Source of the DNA: CBDCYS01 sp965226245
Lineage (GTDB): Bacteria > Acidobacteriota > Terriglobia > Bryobacterales > UBA6623
Reading direction: 5' to 3'
Assembly (NCBI GenBank): GCA_965226245.1
Contig: CBDDCL010000015.1
Coordinates: 6,386,001 to 6,450,000 of the forward strand
DNA: 64,000 nucleotides
The position numbers and the translations under genes were made by a program. Under the pieces are notes generated by a model that did not search any database, was not told the origin of the DNA, and worked only from the letters and a program-made list of their open reading frames with translations. Shown here piece after piece: positions 51,264-59,085 of the stretch. Position 1 is the stretch's first letter. Every line of letters starts with the position of its first letter.

Positions 51264-52266
51264 GTTGACTCCAGTAGCCACTACATCTTGGGGGTGGGGG
51301 TGCCGGCCCTGGTGGCCTCGACCATTGTCTTATAGGGAGCAGGGTCGGCGGCGACCGCCTGCTGGAGGAGGCGATAGAAAAGTTTGCCGCGCGACCGTGA
51401 GGTCCGCCGGTTGAAGCGGAACGTGAACTCGTCCAGGTAGTAGTCCAAATACTCGTGACTGACAGCCCCCTGGTGGGTCCCCAACAGCCAGCGCTTTAGC
51501 AGAGAGGCGACACGATGGACTCTCGGCAGCAGCTTACTCGCCGATTGCCGCTTCCCGCGCAGCACGGTGACTTCATGGCGGTATCCTTTGTTCTCCAATC
51601 CCGCATAGCCTTCCCAGCCGTCGGTGTGCACGAGGCTGCCAGGTTGGATAGCTTCTTCGACAAAGGCTTCCAAGCTCGCCGCTGAGGCATCCGCGATCCG
51701 ACGGAGCCGGATGCGACCCATACCGCGCCCATCCTCCTCGGCAGCAACCGCAACTAACGCTTTGCCAACCATTTCGCGACCTCGGACGCCCTCTTCGACT
51801 CCGCCCACATACGTTTCGTCCACCTCCACCCGGCCGACCAGCCGATTGCGACCGGGGCGCACCATGGCGCGGCGGAACTTGTGCAGCCAGGTCCAGGCGG
51901 TTACATAGCTACCCAAACCCAAGACCCGCTGCAACTCCAGCGCGCTGGCCCCGCCTTTTTGCGTTGTCACCCACCAAGCCGCCCGGAACCACAACGTCAA
52001 GGGCTTGCGGGTGTCCTGGAAAATCGTGCCCGCCGTCACCGAGGCCTGGTAACCGCAGTCGGCGCAGAGCAGCAGATTGCGTTTGCTGGCCCATGAGGAC
52101 TGGATCCCACAGCGCGGGCACACGAACCCCTCCGGCCAGCGCAGCTTCAGCAGGTACTCCCGGCACGCCTCCTCGGTCGAGAATCGAGCTTCCAACTCGA
52201 CGAGGTTTCGGGGGTAGTCCTCCTTCATGCCCCCAACCACAACATATTGTGGCTACTGGAGTCAAC
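51264..52266. mobile_element. IS1595-family insertion sequence, about 1 kb
   Basis: Terminal inverted repeats: gttgactccagtagccac at 51264-51281 and its exact complement at 52249-52266. The single gene inside is a complete IS1595-type transposase. The right end directly abuts a truncated copy of a duplicated small membrane gene. I see no target-site duplication, which suggests a rearrangement after insertion. Confidence 0.85.
51281..52228 (-). CDS. IS1595-family (ISXO2-like) transposase
   Basis: A 315-aa transposase that looks intact. N-terminal zinc ribbon with two CxxC pairs (CPRCGIQSS; CADCGYQASV), then the ISXO2-like catalytic core: first Asp in VEVDETYVGGVEEG, second in VHTDGWEGYAGL, and the distal HEYLDYYLDEFTFRFNRRTS. 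The ATG at 52228 is used; a GTG at 52240 is also in frame. The stop overlaps the left terminal repeat. No frame damage is seen, so the element may still be active. Confidence 0.92.
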   Translation of the reverse strand: MKEDYPRNLVELEARFSTEEACREYLLKLRWPEGFVCPRCGIQSSWASKRNLLLCADCGYQASVTAGTIFQDTRKPLTLWFRAAWWVTTQKGGASALELQRVLGLGSYVTAWTWLHKFRRAMVRPGRNRLVGRVEVDETYVGGVEEGVRGREMVGKALVAVAAEEDGRGMGRIRLRRIADASAASLEAFVEEAIQPGSLVHTDGWEGYAGLENKGYRHEVTVLRGKRQSASKLLPRVHRVASLLKRWLLGTHQGAVSHEYLDYYLDEFTFRFNRRTSRSRGKLFYRLLQQAVAADPAPYKTMVEATRAGTPTPKM

Positions 52267-52498
52267 CGTCTGGTTTCCCCTGATCCTCATAGTCGTTATT
52301 TGGTTTGGGTACAACTCCGGTGGCTTTATCGGGGAGGGGATTCAGAAGTTGAGAAGCGGTTGAGAAGCCCCCGCCCAAAGTCTCCGCGCAGGCCGCGACT
52401 ATGAGTCTATTCTGGACCGTCTGGTTTCCCCTGATCCTCATAGTCGTTATTTGGTTTGGGTACAACTCCGGTGGCTTTATCGGGGAGGGGATTCAGAA
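52265..52498 (+). repeat. 83-bp direct duplication, period 151 bp
   Basis: Bases 52265-52347 and 52416-52498 are identical. The second copy is part of the small membrane gene; the first is a headless copy with a different ending, stopping shortly after. The IS right end touches the first copy. Confidence 0.85.
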
Positions 52499-52559
52499 TA
52501 TGCTCAACCCGCTGCTGCGGTTAGGCGGCTGGATCCTCAACTTCATCTTCGGCGTTTGA
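52401..52559 (+). CDS. Small membrane protein, 52 aa
   Basis: ATG at 52401 to TGA at 52557-52559. The sequence starts MSLFWTVWFPLILIVVIWFG, then YNSGGFIGEGIQNMLNPLLR and LGGWILNFIFGV: one long hydrophobic helix, a polar GGFIGEG turn and a second amphipathic/hydrophobic helix. It has no homologue I recognise. That the frame is intact in one copy while a partial copy next to it is truncated supports a real gene. GCGCAGG lies 13 bases before the start. Confidence 0.55.
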   Translation: MSLFWTVWFPLILIVVIWFGYNSGGFIGEGIQNMLNPLLRLGGWILNFIFGV

Positions 52560-52580
52560 GGCCCGCTCCGTGCCTGAGCG

Positions 52581-52674
52581 CTAGCTAGTTTGCGGCGCAA
52601 AATGCGTGATGCCGCTATTCGGTGACTGTCACCAGAGCAATGAATTTCCGAATTCTGCGCCGGAAACTAGCTAG
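52581..52674. repeat. 94-bp fold-back element with ctagctag ends
   Basis: Ends ctagctagtttgcggcgcaa and, inverted, ctagctagtttccggcgcag. The centre contains the perfect hairpin GGTGACtGTCACC (52621-52633). It lies at the 3' end of the ACT protein gene, whose stop (52671-52673) falls in the right ctag. Confidence 0.75.
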
Positions 52675-53351
52675 AAGACCCTCTTCGTCATCTTCGGGAT
52701 CTGAAAGCTTCCCGTGTCGGACACAGCCATCACCGCCATCACGCCGGCCTGAATCGGGTCAGTGACGACAAGGTCCGCCGCCTCGGGCGCCGCCCCGGCC
52801 ATGTTGAGGGATACGACCAGCAGACCCTTTTGCTTGACTTCCCGCACGGCGTCTTCGATTTCTCCGCCCATCAAGGCCCCAGCCAGCACGATGGCGCGAG
52901 CGCGCGGAAGACGAGCGACCGCTCGTACAGCTTCCGCCAGCTCCGCCTCGCCGACCAGCGGGATGGTATCCACCGATATGCGCTCCCCGCGGAGATTGTG
53001 ACGGTCCGCCTCGGAAACTGCCCCTACGGCGACCTGGCCCACCTGAGCTCCCCCGCCAATGATGATGATTCGCTTGCCGAAAACTTTCTTGAGGGTTCGT
53101 GTCTCTTTAACGCGAACCACGCCAGGCAGAGCCCCTAATTGCTCGATTAAAGGAGCGGGGGTATCGATCCCCGAAATCTCAAAAAACACGGACTCGATCG
53201 GCTTCTGGCTGTCGAGGATTGCAACCCAAGTAATGTCGCCGCCGGCGCGAGCGATAATCCCCGTCAGCTCATGAAGAGCTCCCCGCTCGTTGTTGACCTC
53301 AATGGCCAGAGCAAGCGACTCATGATCTTGTCCCGAATTTGAATGTGCCAT
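52671..53351 (-). CDS. ACT domain protein with DUF5612-type C-terminal domain
   Basis: A 226-aa regulator-like protein. Residues 12-85 form an ACT domain (LALAIEVNNERGALHELTGI then IARAGGDITWVAIL), a small-molecule sensor fold. The C-terminal part begins GKRIIIIGGGAQVGQVAVGA, a dinucleotide-binding-like Gly loop, and contains ERISVDTIPLVGEAELAEAV and IVLAGALMGGEIEDAVREVK. The pairing resembles DUF5612 proteins described mostly from methanogens. Amino-acid sensing is inferred. The last codons and the stop lie within a fold-back element. Confidence 0.8.
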   Translation of the reverse strand: MAHSNSGQDHESLALAIEVNNERGALHELTGIIARAGGDITWVAILDSQKPIESVFFEISGIDTPAPLIEQLGALPGVVRVKETRTLKKVFGKRIIIIGGGAQVGQVAVGAVSEADRHNLRGERISVDTIPLVGEAELAEAVRAVARLPRARAIVLAGALMGGEIEDAVREVKQKGLLVVSLNMAGAAPEAADLVVTDPIQAGVMAVMAVSDTGSFQIPKMTKRVF

Positions 53352-53644
53352 GTCAGCGAACAGTTAGTGAAAGCAGCGGGAGGCACTCGGCTCAAACGAA
53401 AACTTAGGTGCTGAGCGGCGTTAGAGGGCCGCTACAGCCTTTCAGTATACCGATGCATCTCCATGTGTCCGGTGGGGTTTCTCGCTGATCCGCTCTGTTT
53501 TCCGGCTCGGCGTGAACCCTTCAAGCCTCGATCCCGCCAAGCCTTTTGCGGCCGCCCGCCCGCGCTATAGACTAAGGGAGCCAGGAGTCCCGTTTGGCGC
53601 GCGATACAATGTTCCCAAACCGAACACAGGAGGAAATCCAGCTT

Positions 53645-53914
53645 ATGCCGCCTATCCAGGGACACACCAAGCAGGGCAGACGTCAATTCGTGAAAACTGC
53701 GGCCGCGGCCGTCGCTACCGCGCAATTCCCAATCCTCGGCGCGAACGACCGCGTCAACCTCGCGGTCGTGGGTTTGGGGGGACGCGGCGGGAATCATGTC
53801 GACTTTTATTCGACATTGAGTTCGGAGTGCCGTCTTGCCGCCGGTTGCGCTGTCCTGAGATCCATGCAGGGCGCTGTTGGCGGACTGAAATCAGTAAGAC
53901 CTCGCGCGCTATAG
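53645..53914 (+). pseudogene. N-terminal stump of a Tat-exported Gfo/Idh/MocA oxidoreductase
   Basis: AGGAGG (53629-53634) and ATG 53645 start MPPIQGHTKQGRRQFVKTAA, a Tat signal, followed by ANDRVNLAVVGLGGRGGNHV, the Rossmann start of GFO/IDH/MocA oxidoreductases. After about 60 residues homology stops and the frame ends at 53914 in unrelated sequence. The remaining 350 residues are missing. The sulfatase gene starts two bases later, so a deletion probably joined the promoter and start of one gene to the other. Confidence 0.7.
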
Positions 53915-53916
53915 CC

Positions 53917-55296
53917 ATGATTCATCACGTCATCCCCCACTACCACAGCTCCGCCGTAGTAGCGGCACTGCTTATTCTGTCCTGTTCCGCGCCGCCCCCG
54001 GTGGCGGAAACTCCAGAGAAGCCGCCCAACTTCATCATCATCATGGCCGATGATTTGGGGTATGGCGACCTGAGCACTTACGGCGGCTGGATCGATGTGC
54101 CTTCGATCGATCGCCTCGCGGCCGAGGGGCTCAAGTTCACCGACTTCCACTCGAATGGCGCGGTTTGCAGCCCGACCCGCGCGGCGCTGCTCACCGGCCG
54201 CTACCAGCAACGGGTCGGCATTCCGATGGTGGTGTTCGCCGACCCCAAGCGCGAAAACCATCGCGACGGCCTGCAGCCGATCGAATACACGTTCGCCGAA
54301 ATGCTGAAGGAGCAGGGCTACGCCACGGGAATTGTCGGGAAATGGCACCTCGGCTACTACCCGAACTACAACCCAATCCACAGCGGGTTTGATCTCTTCC
54401 GGGGCTACGTCAGCGGCAACGTCGATTTCTTTTCGCACGTCGATCAGGCGGGCACATTCGACTGGTGGCATCAAGATGAAAAGTCGGATGAAAAGGGCTA
54501 CGTGACGACGCTCATCAATCGGCACGCGGTGCGGTTCATCGAAGACAACGAAGACAGGCCTTTCTGTCTCTATATTCCTCACGAAGCTCCGCACTCCCCG
54601 TACCAGGGGCCGGGCGACGACCCGGCCGGATTTCGCGTTGCGGGCGGGCCCTCGGCTCGTTTGCAGCTTTCACCCGAGTTGACGAAGCAAAAATACGCCG
54701 AGATGGTCGTCGAGATGGACCGGGGCGTCGGCGCGGTCATGGATGCTGTCGAACGCACGGGAATCTCGGACCATACGCTGATCTTTTTCTTCTCCGACAA
54801 CGGTGCAACGCGCAGGGGAAGCAACGGTCTGCTTCGCGGACACAAAGCGAGCGTCTGGGAAGGGGGGCACCGCGTGCCGGCCATCGCCCGCTGGCCCGGG
54901 AAGATTCAAGCCGGAACCGTGAGCGGCGAACTTGCCGCCGGCTTCGACCTCTGGCCGACCATGGCCGAGCTTGCGGGCGCGCCGTTGCCCGCCGAGCGGC
55001 CGCTCGACGGAGTGAGCCTCGCTCCCGTTTTGCTGGATGGAAAAACCCTCGACCGGCCAGCTATGTTTTGGGAATTCCAAGATGCTGTCGCGATGCGCGA
55101 CGGACCGTGGAAATACATCGCCGGCGAGAACGACTTCGCAGGGCCGGGATTGTTCAACCTGGCCGACGATTTGGGCGAGCAGACAAATCTTGCCAGCAAA
55201 TTCCCGGACCGAACCAAATCGATGGCCGAGGCGGTTGCCAAGTGGCTCCAGGAAGTAGAAGGCAGCGCCACTGAACAGCCGTCCACGCGGAAATGA
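53917..55296 (+). CDS. Sulfatase (arylsulfatase A type), lipoprotein
   Basis: Exported sulfatase of 459 aa from ATG 53917. Signal ends in a lipobox (LLILSCSAPP). Metal Asp pair is in IIIMADDLGYGDLSTYG; the formylglycine site is CSPTRAALLTGRY (C-x-P-x-R) and so needs a formylglycine-generating enzyme, not present in the window. GIVGKWHLGY carries Lys and His, IFFFSDNGATRRGSNG the distal Asp-Asn. It likely desulfates a glycan or aromatic sulfate. Its leader is the truncated oxidoreductase just upstream. Confidence 0.92.
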   Translation: MIHHVIPHYHSSAVVAALLILSCSAPPPVAETPEKPPNFIIIMADDLGYGDLSTYGGWIDVPSIDRLAAEGLKFTDFHSNGAVCSPTRAALLTGRYQQRVGIPMVVFADPKRENHRDGLQPIEYTFAEMLKEQGYATGIVGKWHLGYYPNYNPIHSGFDLFRGYVSGNVDFFSHVDQAGTFDWWHQDEKSDEKGYVTTLINRHAVRFIEDNEDRPFCLYIPHEAPHSPYQGPGDDPAGFRVAGGPSARLQLSPELTKQKYAEMVVEMDRGVGAVMDAVERTGISDHTLIFFFSDNGATRRGSNGLLRGHKASVWEGGHRVPAIARWPGKIQAGTVSGELAAGFDLWPTMAELAGAPLPAERPLDGVSLAPVLLDGKTLDRPAMFWEFQDAVAMRDGPWKYIAGENDFAGPGLFNLADDLGEQTNLASKFPDRTKSMAEAVAKWLQEVEGSATEQPSTRK

Positions 55297-55325
55297 GCAG
55301 GGGATGATCACGTCAGTGCCTAGCT

Positions 55326-55698
55326 CTAGCCAAAGATATTTGAAATTTCGTTTGTGGGGAGTTTGGGCGGTGGTGGCGCTAGTACGGGCCCGGGCCTGGA
55401 GCTTACAGTATTTCAGGGGCGTGCGGCCTGTCGGGATGAGCCACGTTCACGTGGCTTGGTCTCCTTTAGGCCGGCCCTTTTAGGGCCGGTTCACAGGCCT
55501 CTTCTGACCTCGTTCCTCAGCCCGTTTCAACGGGCTTTCGTCCCACTCTGGCCTTCACCCGCATTGAACCGCATTCTTGCCTGCTGTGTGCCATTCTTGG
55601 CGAGCTCGGAGCCACTATGAGCCATTTCTCCCCCCGTGCGGGGAGCGCTTTGCACGCCCCTCTTTCTGCGAACAAAATCCTCAGAATCGCCGGGCTAG
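55326..55698 (+). repeat. Element B, copy 3 (373 bp, expanded interior)
   Basis: Same ends as copies 1 and 2 (ctagccaaagatatttgaaa; aaaatcctcagaatcgccgg then gctag) but with an interior more than twice as long. The added part contains three hairpins: 55439-55456, 55471-55489 and 55519-55536. Confidence 0.75.
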
Positions 55699-55787
55699 AA
55701 TCTAGGGTGGGTAGCCCTGTCTGAGCTATGCTTGCCGCCTCCTATAATGGCATTAGGACGCCGCGGCATTAGCGTCGAGCTTCAGCA

Positions 55788-56315
55788 ATGGCAAGCACGC
55801 CAACCAGTGCACTGGTACCCGTTGAGGAATACCTCCGCACCCACTACCGGCCCGACCGCGACTACGTGGACGGGGTCATCCTGGAGCGCAACGTGGGAGA
55901 GAACGATCACGCTTACTGGCAAAGGGCGATTCTTCTCTACCTGTGCGAGCGGGAGAAACAGCTTGGCATCTATGTGATACAGGAACAACGCGTCCAGGTT
56001 TCGCCAACGCGCTTCCGCGTGCCGGATATTTGCATCCTGGCTGGCGGGCGTCCGTCAGAACCCGTTTTCACCTCTCCGCCATTTGTCTGTGTTGAGATTC
56101 TTTCCCCCGAGGACCGCATCAGCCGCATGCAGGAAAGGATTGATGACTACCTCGCATTTGGCGTCAGTTACGTGTGGGTGATTGACCCCAAGACCCGCCG
56201 CGCCTGGGCACACACGCCCGCGGGGATATCCGAGGTGAAGGACGGGGTGCTTCGTACGCGCAAGAAGGCGGACGCTCCCGAGATTATCGTTCCTCTCGCC
56301 GAATTGTTCGACTAG
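55788..56315 (+). CDS. Uma2-family (DUF820) restriction-endonuclease-like protein
   Basis: A 175-aa protein with the PD-(D/E)xK nuclease fold of the Uma2 family. The usual order is visible: LVPVEEYLRTHY, DYVDGVILERNVGENDHAYW, RFRVPDICILAGG (Asp), PFVCVEILSPEDR (ExL with Glu), and YLAFGVSYVWVIDPKTRRAW. These genes are multi-copy in cyanobacteria and some other phyla. Function is not established; it could act in DNA repair or mobile-element biology. Confidence 0.9.
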   Translation: MASTPTSALVPVEEYLRTHYRPDRDYVDGVILERNVGENDHAYWQRAILLYLCEREKQLGIYVIQEQRVQVSPTRFRVPDICILAGGRPSEPVFTSPPFVCVEILSPEDRISRMQERIDDYLAFGVSYVWVIDPKTRRAWAHTPAGISEVKDGVLRTRKKADAPEIIVPLAELFD

Positions 56316-56344
56316 CAGCCCGTGGCAAAAGTGTGCTCGGGCGT

Positions 56345-56433
56345 AAAAGGGGGACTGCCACCAATTTCCGCTTCTCCAATCCATTTTAAAATCAGCGTTT
56401 CCTCGAAAGGAAATTGGCTGGCTGTCCCCTTTT
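56345..56433. repeat. 89-bp fold-back with imperfect 25-bp arms
   Basis: Left arm aaaagggggactgccaccaa then tttcc; right arm inverted aaaaggggacagccagccaa then tttcc. Between them is an AT-richer loop. The aaaagggga end resembles fold-backs near REP transposases. Confidence 0.6.
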
Positions 56434-56822
56434 TTCGCTCGAAACCTCTCGCCATTTGCTCCGAGCGAGCCTATAATTGCAGTAGCGGCCTTTCCGCCGG
56501 TTTCTTAACCGCTTTGGCTTCGAACGCCAACCCAACGCAGTGCTTGCCTGCCCTACCTTGATCTGCGAAACTAGGGGGGCTGTTTCGTTTTGGTGTTTGA
56601 TCGGCCCGCCGTTGCGCAACGTAAACTGACCGGCTGGACGTGTATTCGGATTCCGTGCCGAGAGGAGTTGGAATAGAGAGACTGCGCGGGTTGCTCGATT
56701 GAACTCGGTCAGGGCATAGCCTGTCTGGAAGCGCGATCGACGAGCAGCGAGCATGAAGAAAACGGCTTATGGCCGCATCCGGTCGTCCCGATTGGAGCCG
56801 GCCGAACAAGAATAGGAGGGTA
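56434..56822. other. Leader region of infA
   Basis: No gene is supported. TATAAT occurs at 56472-56477 without a good -35 box. AGGAGGG immediately precedes the infA ATG. Confidence 0.35.
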
Positions 56823-57041
56823 ATGGCAAAAGAAGAAGGAATTGAAGTAACGGGTACTGTGGTTGAAAAGCATCCGGGCGGCATTTTTTCGATCGAACTG
56901 GACAACAAGCACAAAGTGCTCGCACAGATCGCGGGAAAGCTTCGCAAGCACCGCATTCGAATCCTGACGGGCGACAAGGTGCAGTTGGAGCTCTCGCCCT
57001 ACGACCTGACCCGCGGACGGATCGTCTACCGCTTCCGCTAG
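56823..57041 (+). CDS. infA: Translation initiation factor IF-1
   Basis: Binds the ribosomal A site during initiation. 72 aa, the standard length, a single OB fold: MAKEEGIEVTGTVVEKHPGG then FSIELDNKHKVLAQIAGKLR and ILTGDKVQLELSPYDLTRGR ending IVYRFR. AGGAGGG lies five bases before the ATG. It is isolated from ribosomal-protein operons here, and its N-terminal MAKEEGIEV form is the divergent type sometimes found as a second copy. Confidence 0.95.
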   Translation: MAKEEGIEVTGTVVEKHPGGIFSIELDNKHKVLAQIAGKLRKHRIRILTGDKVQLELSPYDLTRGRIVYRFR

Positions 57042-57179
57042 AAACTTTTCCGGATCGCCCGAAGCCCAGATTAGAGCGCCGCGGCCTCTCTCGGTCGTTT
57101 TCGAACGAATGCCGCGAATTGAAATTGAGCGGCCTGCTGTGTTTTCCCGAAGCGAGTGCTGTTTTTGCTGAGCAGGCGG

Positions 57180-58025
57180 ATGCCCTACCACGAGAATCGG
57201 CGCGGCTTTCTGCGCTTCAGCACAAGTGCGCTGCTCGCCGCAAGGTTGAGCAGAACTTCTCCGGCGGACGGCGCGGAGCCGGCGAACAGCCCCAACGAAT
57301 CGAACATGCCGGCAAACCGCGACTCCGTGAAAGCGCTCACCTTCGACGTCTTTGGAACAGTTGTCGACTGGCGGTCTTCCATCATCCGGGAGGGCAAGGA
57401 ACTAGCGCGGCGCAAGGGCCTTGATGCCGACTGGGCGAAATTCGCCGACGCCTGGAGAGGTGGCTACGGGCCCTCGATGAACCGCGTCCGCAGCGGAGAA
57501 TTGCCTTGGATGAAGATCGACGACTTGCACCGGCTCATCCTCGACGGCCTGCTGCAGCAGTTCAACATCGAAGGACTGAGCGAAGCTGAGAAAGACCACT
57601 TCAATCGCGCCTGGCACCGCCTCACTCCGTGGCCCGATGTTGTTCCGGGCTTGACGCGGCTCAAGAAGAAGTTCATCATCACGACGCTCTCAAACGGTAA
57701 TGTCGCTTTGCTCACGAACATGGCGAAGAACGCCGGCCTGCCTTGGGACGCCATCCTTTCCTCCGAACTCGCCAAGCGCTACAAACCCGACAAGGAAGTC
57801 TACCTGACAGCCGCCGATTTGCTGGGGTTGCAGCCCGAGCAAGCCATGATGGTGGCGGCGCACAAGGGCGACCTGCGGGCGGCGAAGTCGGTGGGATTCA
57901 AGGCCGCGTTCGTGCCGCGGCCGCTCGAGCGGGGCCCGAACGTTAAGCGTGATCTCACGCCCGATCCGTCCTTTGAAGTGGTCGCAAAAGATTTCGTTGA
58001 CTTGGCCGAGAAGCTGGGAGCTTAG
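57180..58025 (+). CDS. Haloacid dehalogenase type II with Tat-like signal
   Basis: HAD-superfamily hydrolase of 281 aa from ATG 57180. The N-terminus MPYHENRRGFLRFSTSALLA is a Tat signal, unusual for this cytosolic family. Catalytic Asp is in ALTFDVFGTVVDWR (DxFGT form of L-2-haloacid dehalogenases), motif II TTLSNGNVALL, Lys in SELAKRYKPDKEVYL, and motif III VAAHKGDLRAAKSVG. The expected reaction is hydrolytic dehalogenation of 2-haloacids, but many homologues act on other substrates. Confidence 0.87.
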   Translation: MPYHENRRGFLRFSTSALLAARLSRTSPADGAEPANSPNESNMPANRDSVKALTFDVFGTVVDWRSSIIREGKELARRKGLDADWAKFADAWRGGYGPSMNRVRSGELPWMKIDDLHRLILDGLLQQFNIEGLSEAEKDHFNRAWHRLTPWPDVVPGLTRLKKKFIITTLSNGNVALLTNMAKNAGLPWDAILSSELAKRYKPDKEVYLTAADLLGLQPEQAMMVAAHKGDLRAAKSVGFKAAFVPRPLERGPNVKRDLTPDPSFEVVAKDFVDLAEKLGA

Positions 58026-58035
58026 CCCCAGCTTA

Positions 58036-58182
58036 GCCCCAATACTGTCCACATAGAGCCTTGCAGTCGCGGATAGAGCTTTTGAGCCGCGAAGCGGCGC
58101 AGGATCGTAGCCCATGGGTGGAGCGAAGCGGAACCCTGGGTGGGGTAACCTAAGAAAGGGCAACCCCGAAGGGGTGTTGGGC
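58036..58182 (+). repeat. Element E, copy 3
   Basis: Starts caatactgtccacatagagc, then GCCGCgaaGCGGC, cccatgggtggagcgaagcg then gaaccctggg, followed by a third hairpin with AACCCCGAAGGGGTG. It lies directly after the dehalogenase gene. Confidence 0.8.
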
Positions 58183-58437
58183 TTGCGGTCCGCCGCCCGA
58201 ACCACGCCTCTGGCTTCCAGCCCCAAAACCCTGCTTCCGGTAACCAACCATCAAAATATTCCCGCGGCCCTGTTTCTTCAAGCACTTAGACCCCGCTCGC
58301 CCCGCCTTGCGAGCCAACAAACCGGACCCCGCCTGCTACAATGAGAACGGTATCCAGTAGCGGACCAGCCCGCGAGGCAAAGCTGGAAACAAACAAGCTG
58401 GCGACAAGCCGATGTGGCGCACGTCCAGACGTGCCGT

Positions 58438-58461
58438 GTCGCCATTCCTGGCGACATGTCT
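58438..58461 (+). repeat. Short hairpin repeat D, copy 2
   Basis: gtcgccattcctggcgacat then gtct, matching 7930-7953 with one change at the loop edge. Confidence 0.55.
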
Positions 58462-58801
58462 TAGCTGGCAGTGGCCGTCCACCCGAGTTGCCGCTAATCC
58501 GCCAGCCTTGTGGCGAGCGACAAGAAAACCCTCAAATCCGCAAGAAAACCTGTCGCTTTTGCTAGGGAACCTGCCACGGTCCCGCCGCCGCCTGCAACCG
58601 CAGTCACTGAAAACAAAAACATTATCGGTTGACACCATGACGAGGCGTCGAAAATGGACCAGATCCTGCCATATTCTGCCATTCTCTGCCATTTCCGGAC
58701 ATTTTGTAAAGAAAATTTATACCTCACCCGGCAACCTCTTTGTTTCCATCACTTCGCCAGGCCGTGGCCACTGACATCCCGGCCTGCCGCTGCAGGGTCA
58801 G

Positions 58802-58880
58802 GAGCCGCGCGCGTCAGCAAGCGGTTGCCGCTGGTCTGTCCCGCAACCGCTTGCTAACCGCTTGCTGACGCGCGCGGCTC
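58802..58880. repeat. 79-bp fold-back with perfect 25-bp arms
   Basis: Left arm gagccgcgcgcgtcagcaag then cggtt (58802-58826), right arm its exact complement (58856-58880). The sequence aaccgcttgct also occurs twice in tandem at 58845-58866, inside and at the start of the right arm. Confidence 0.75.
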
Positions 58881-59085
58881 GGTTTGACGCCAACGCCGTG
58901 GCGGGCAGAGATGCCTGTCCAATTCATCTTCAGAATGTAGAAACTCTAGGGGCGCGGCGGAGCCGTGCGCACGTCCCCACTCGGCGTCGTGATCTTTCTT
59001 GCCAAGAAGCCGGTGAACGCTATGGCGTTGTCCGCTGCTGAATGGAATAATGGTTGCTCGTGGTGATGTGAAAGTGAGGTTTTCC

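Larger units (their letters stand above)
58183..59085. other. Long intergenic region with repeats D2 and a 79-bp fold-back
   Basis: About 900 bases without a supported gene. It holds hairpin repeat D at 58438 and a fold-back at 58802. A stretch near 58650-58700 repeats tctgccat three times. Confidence 0.5.
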
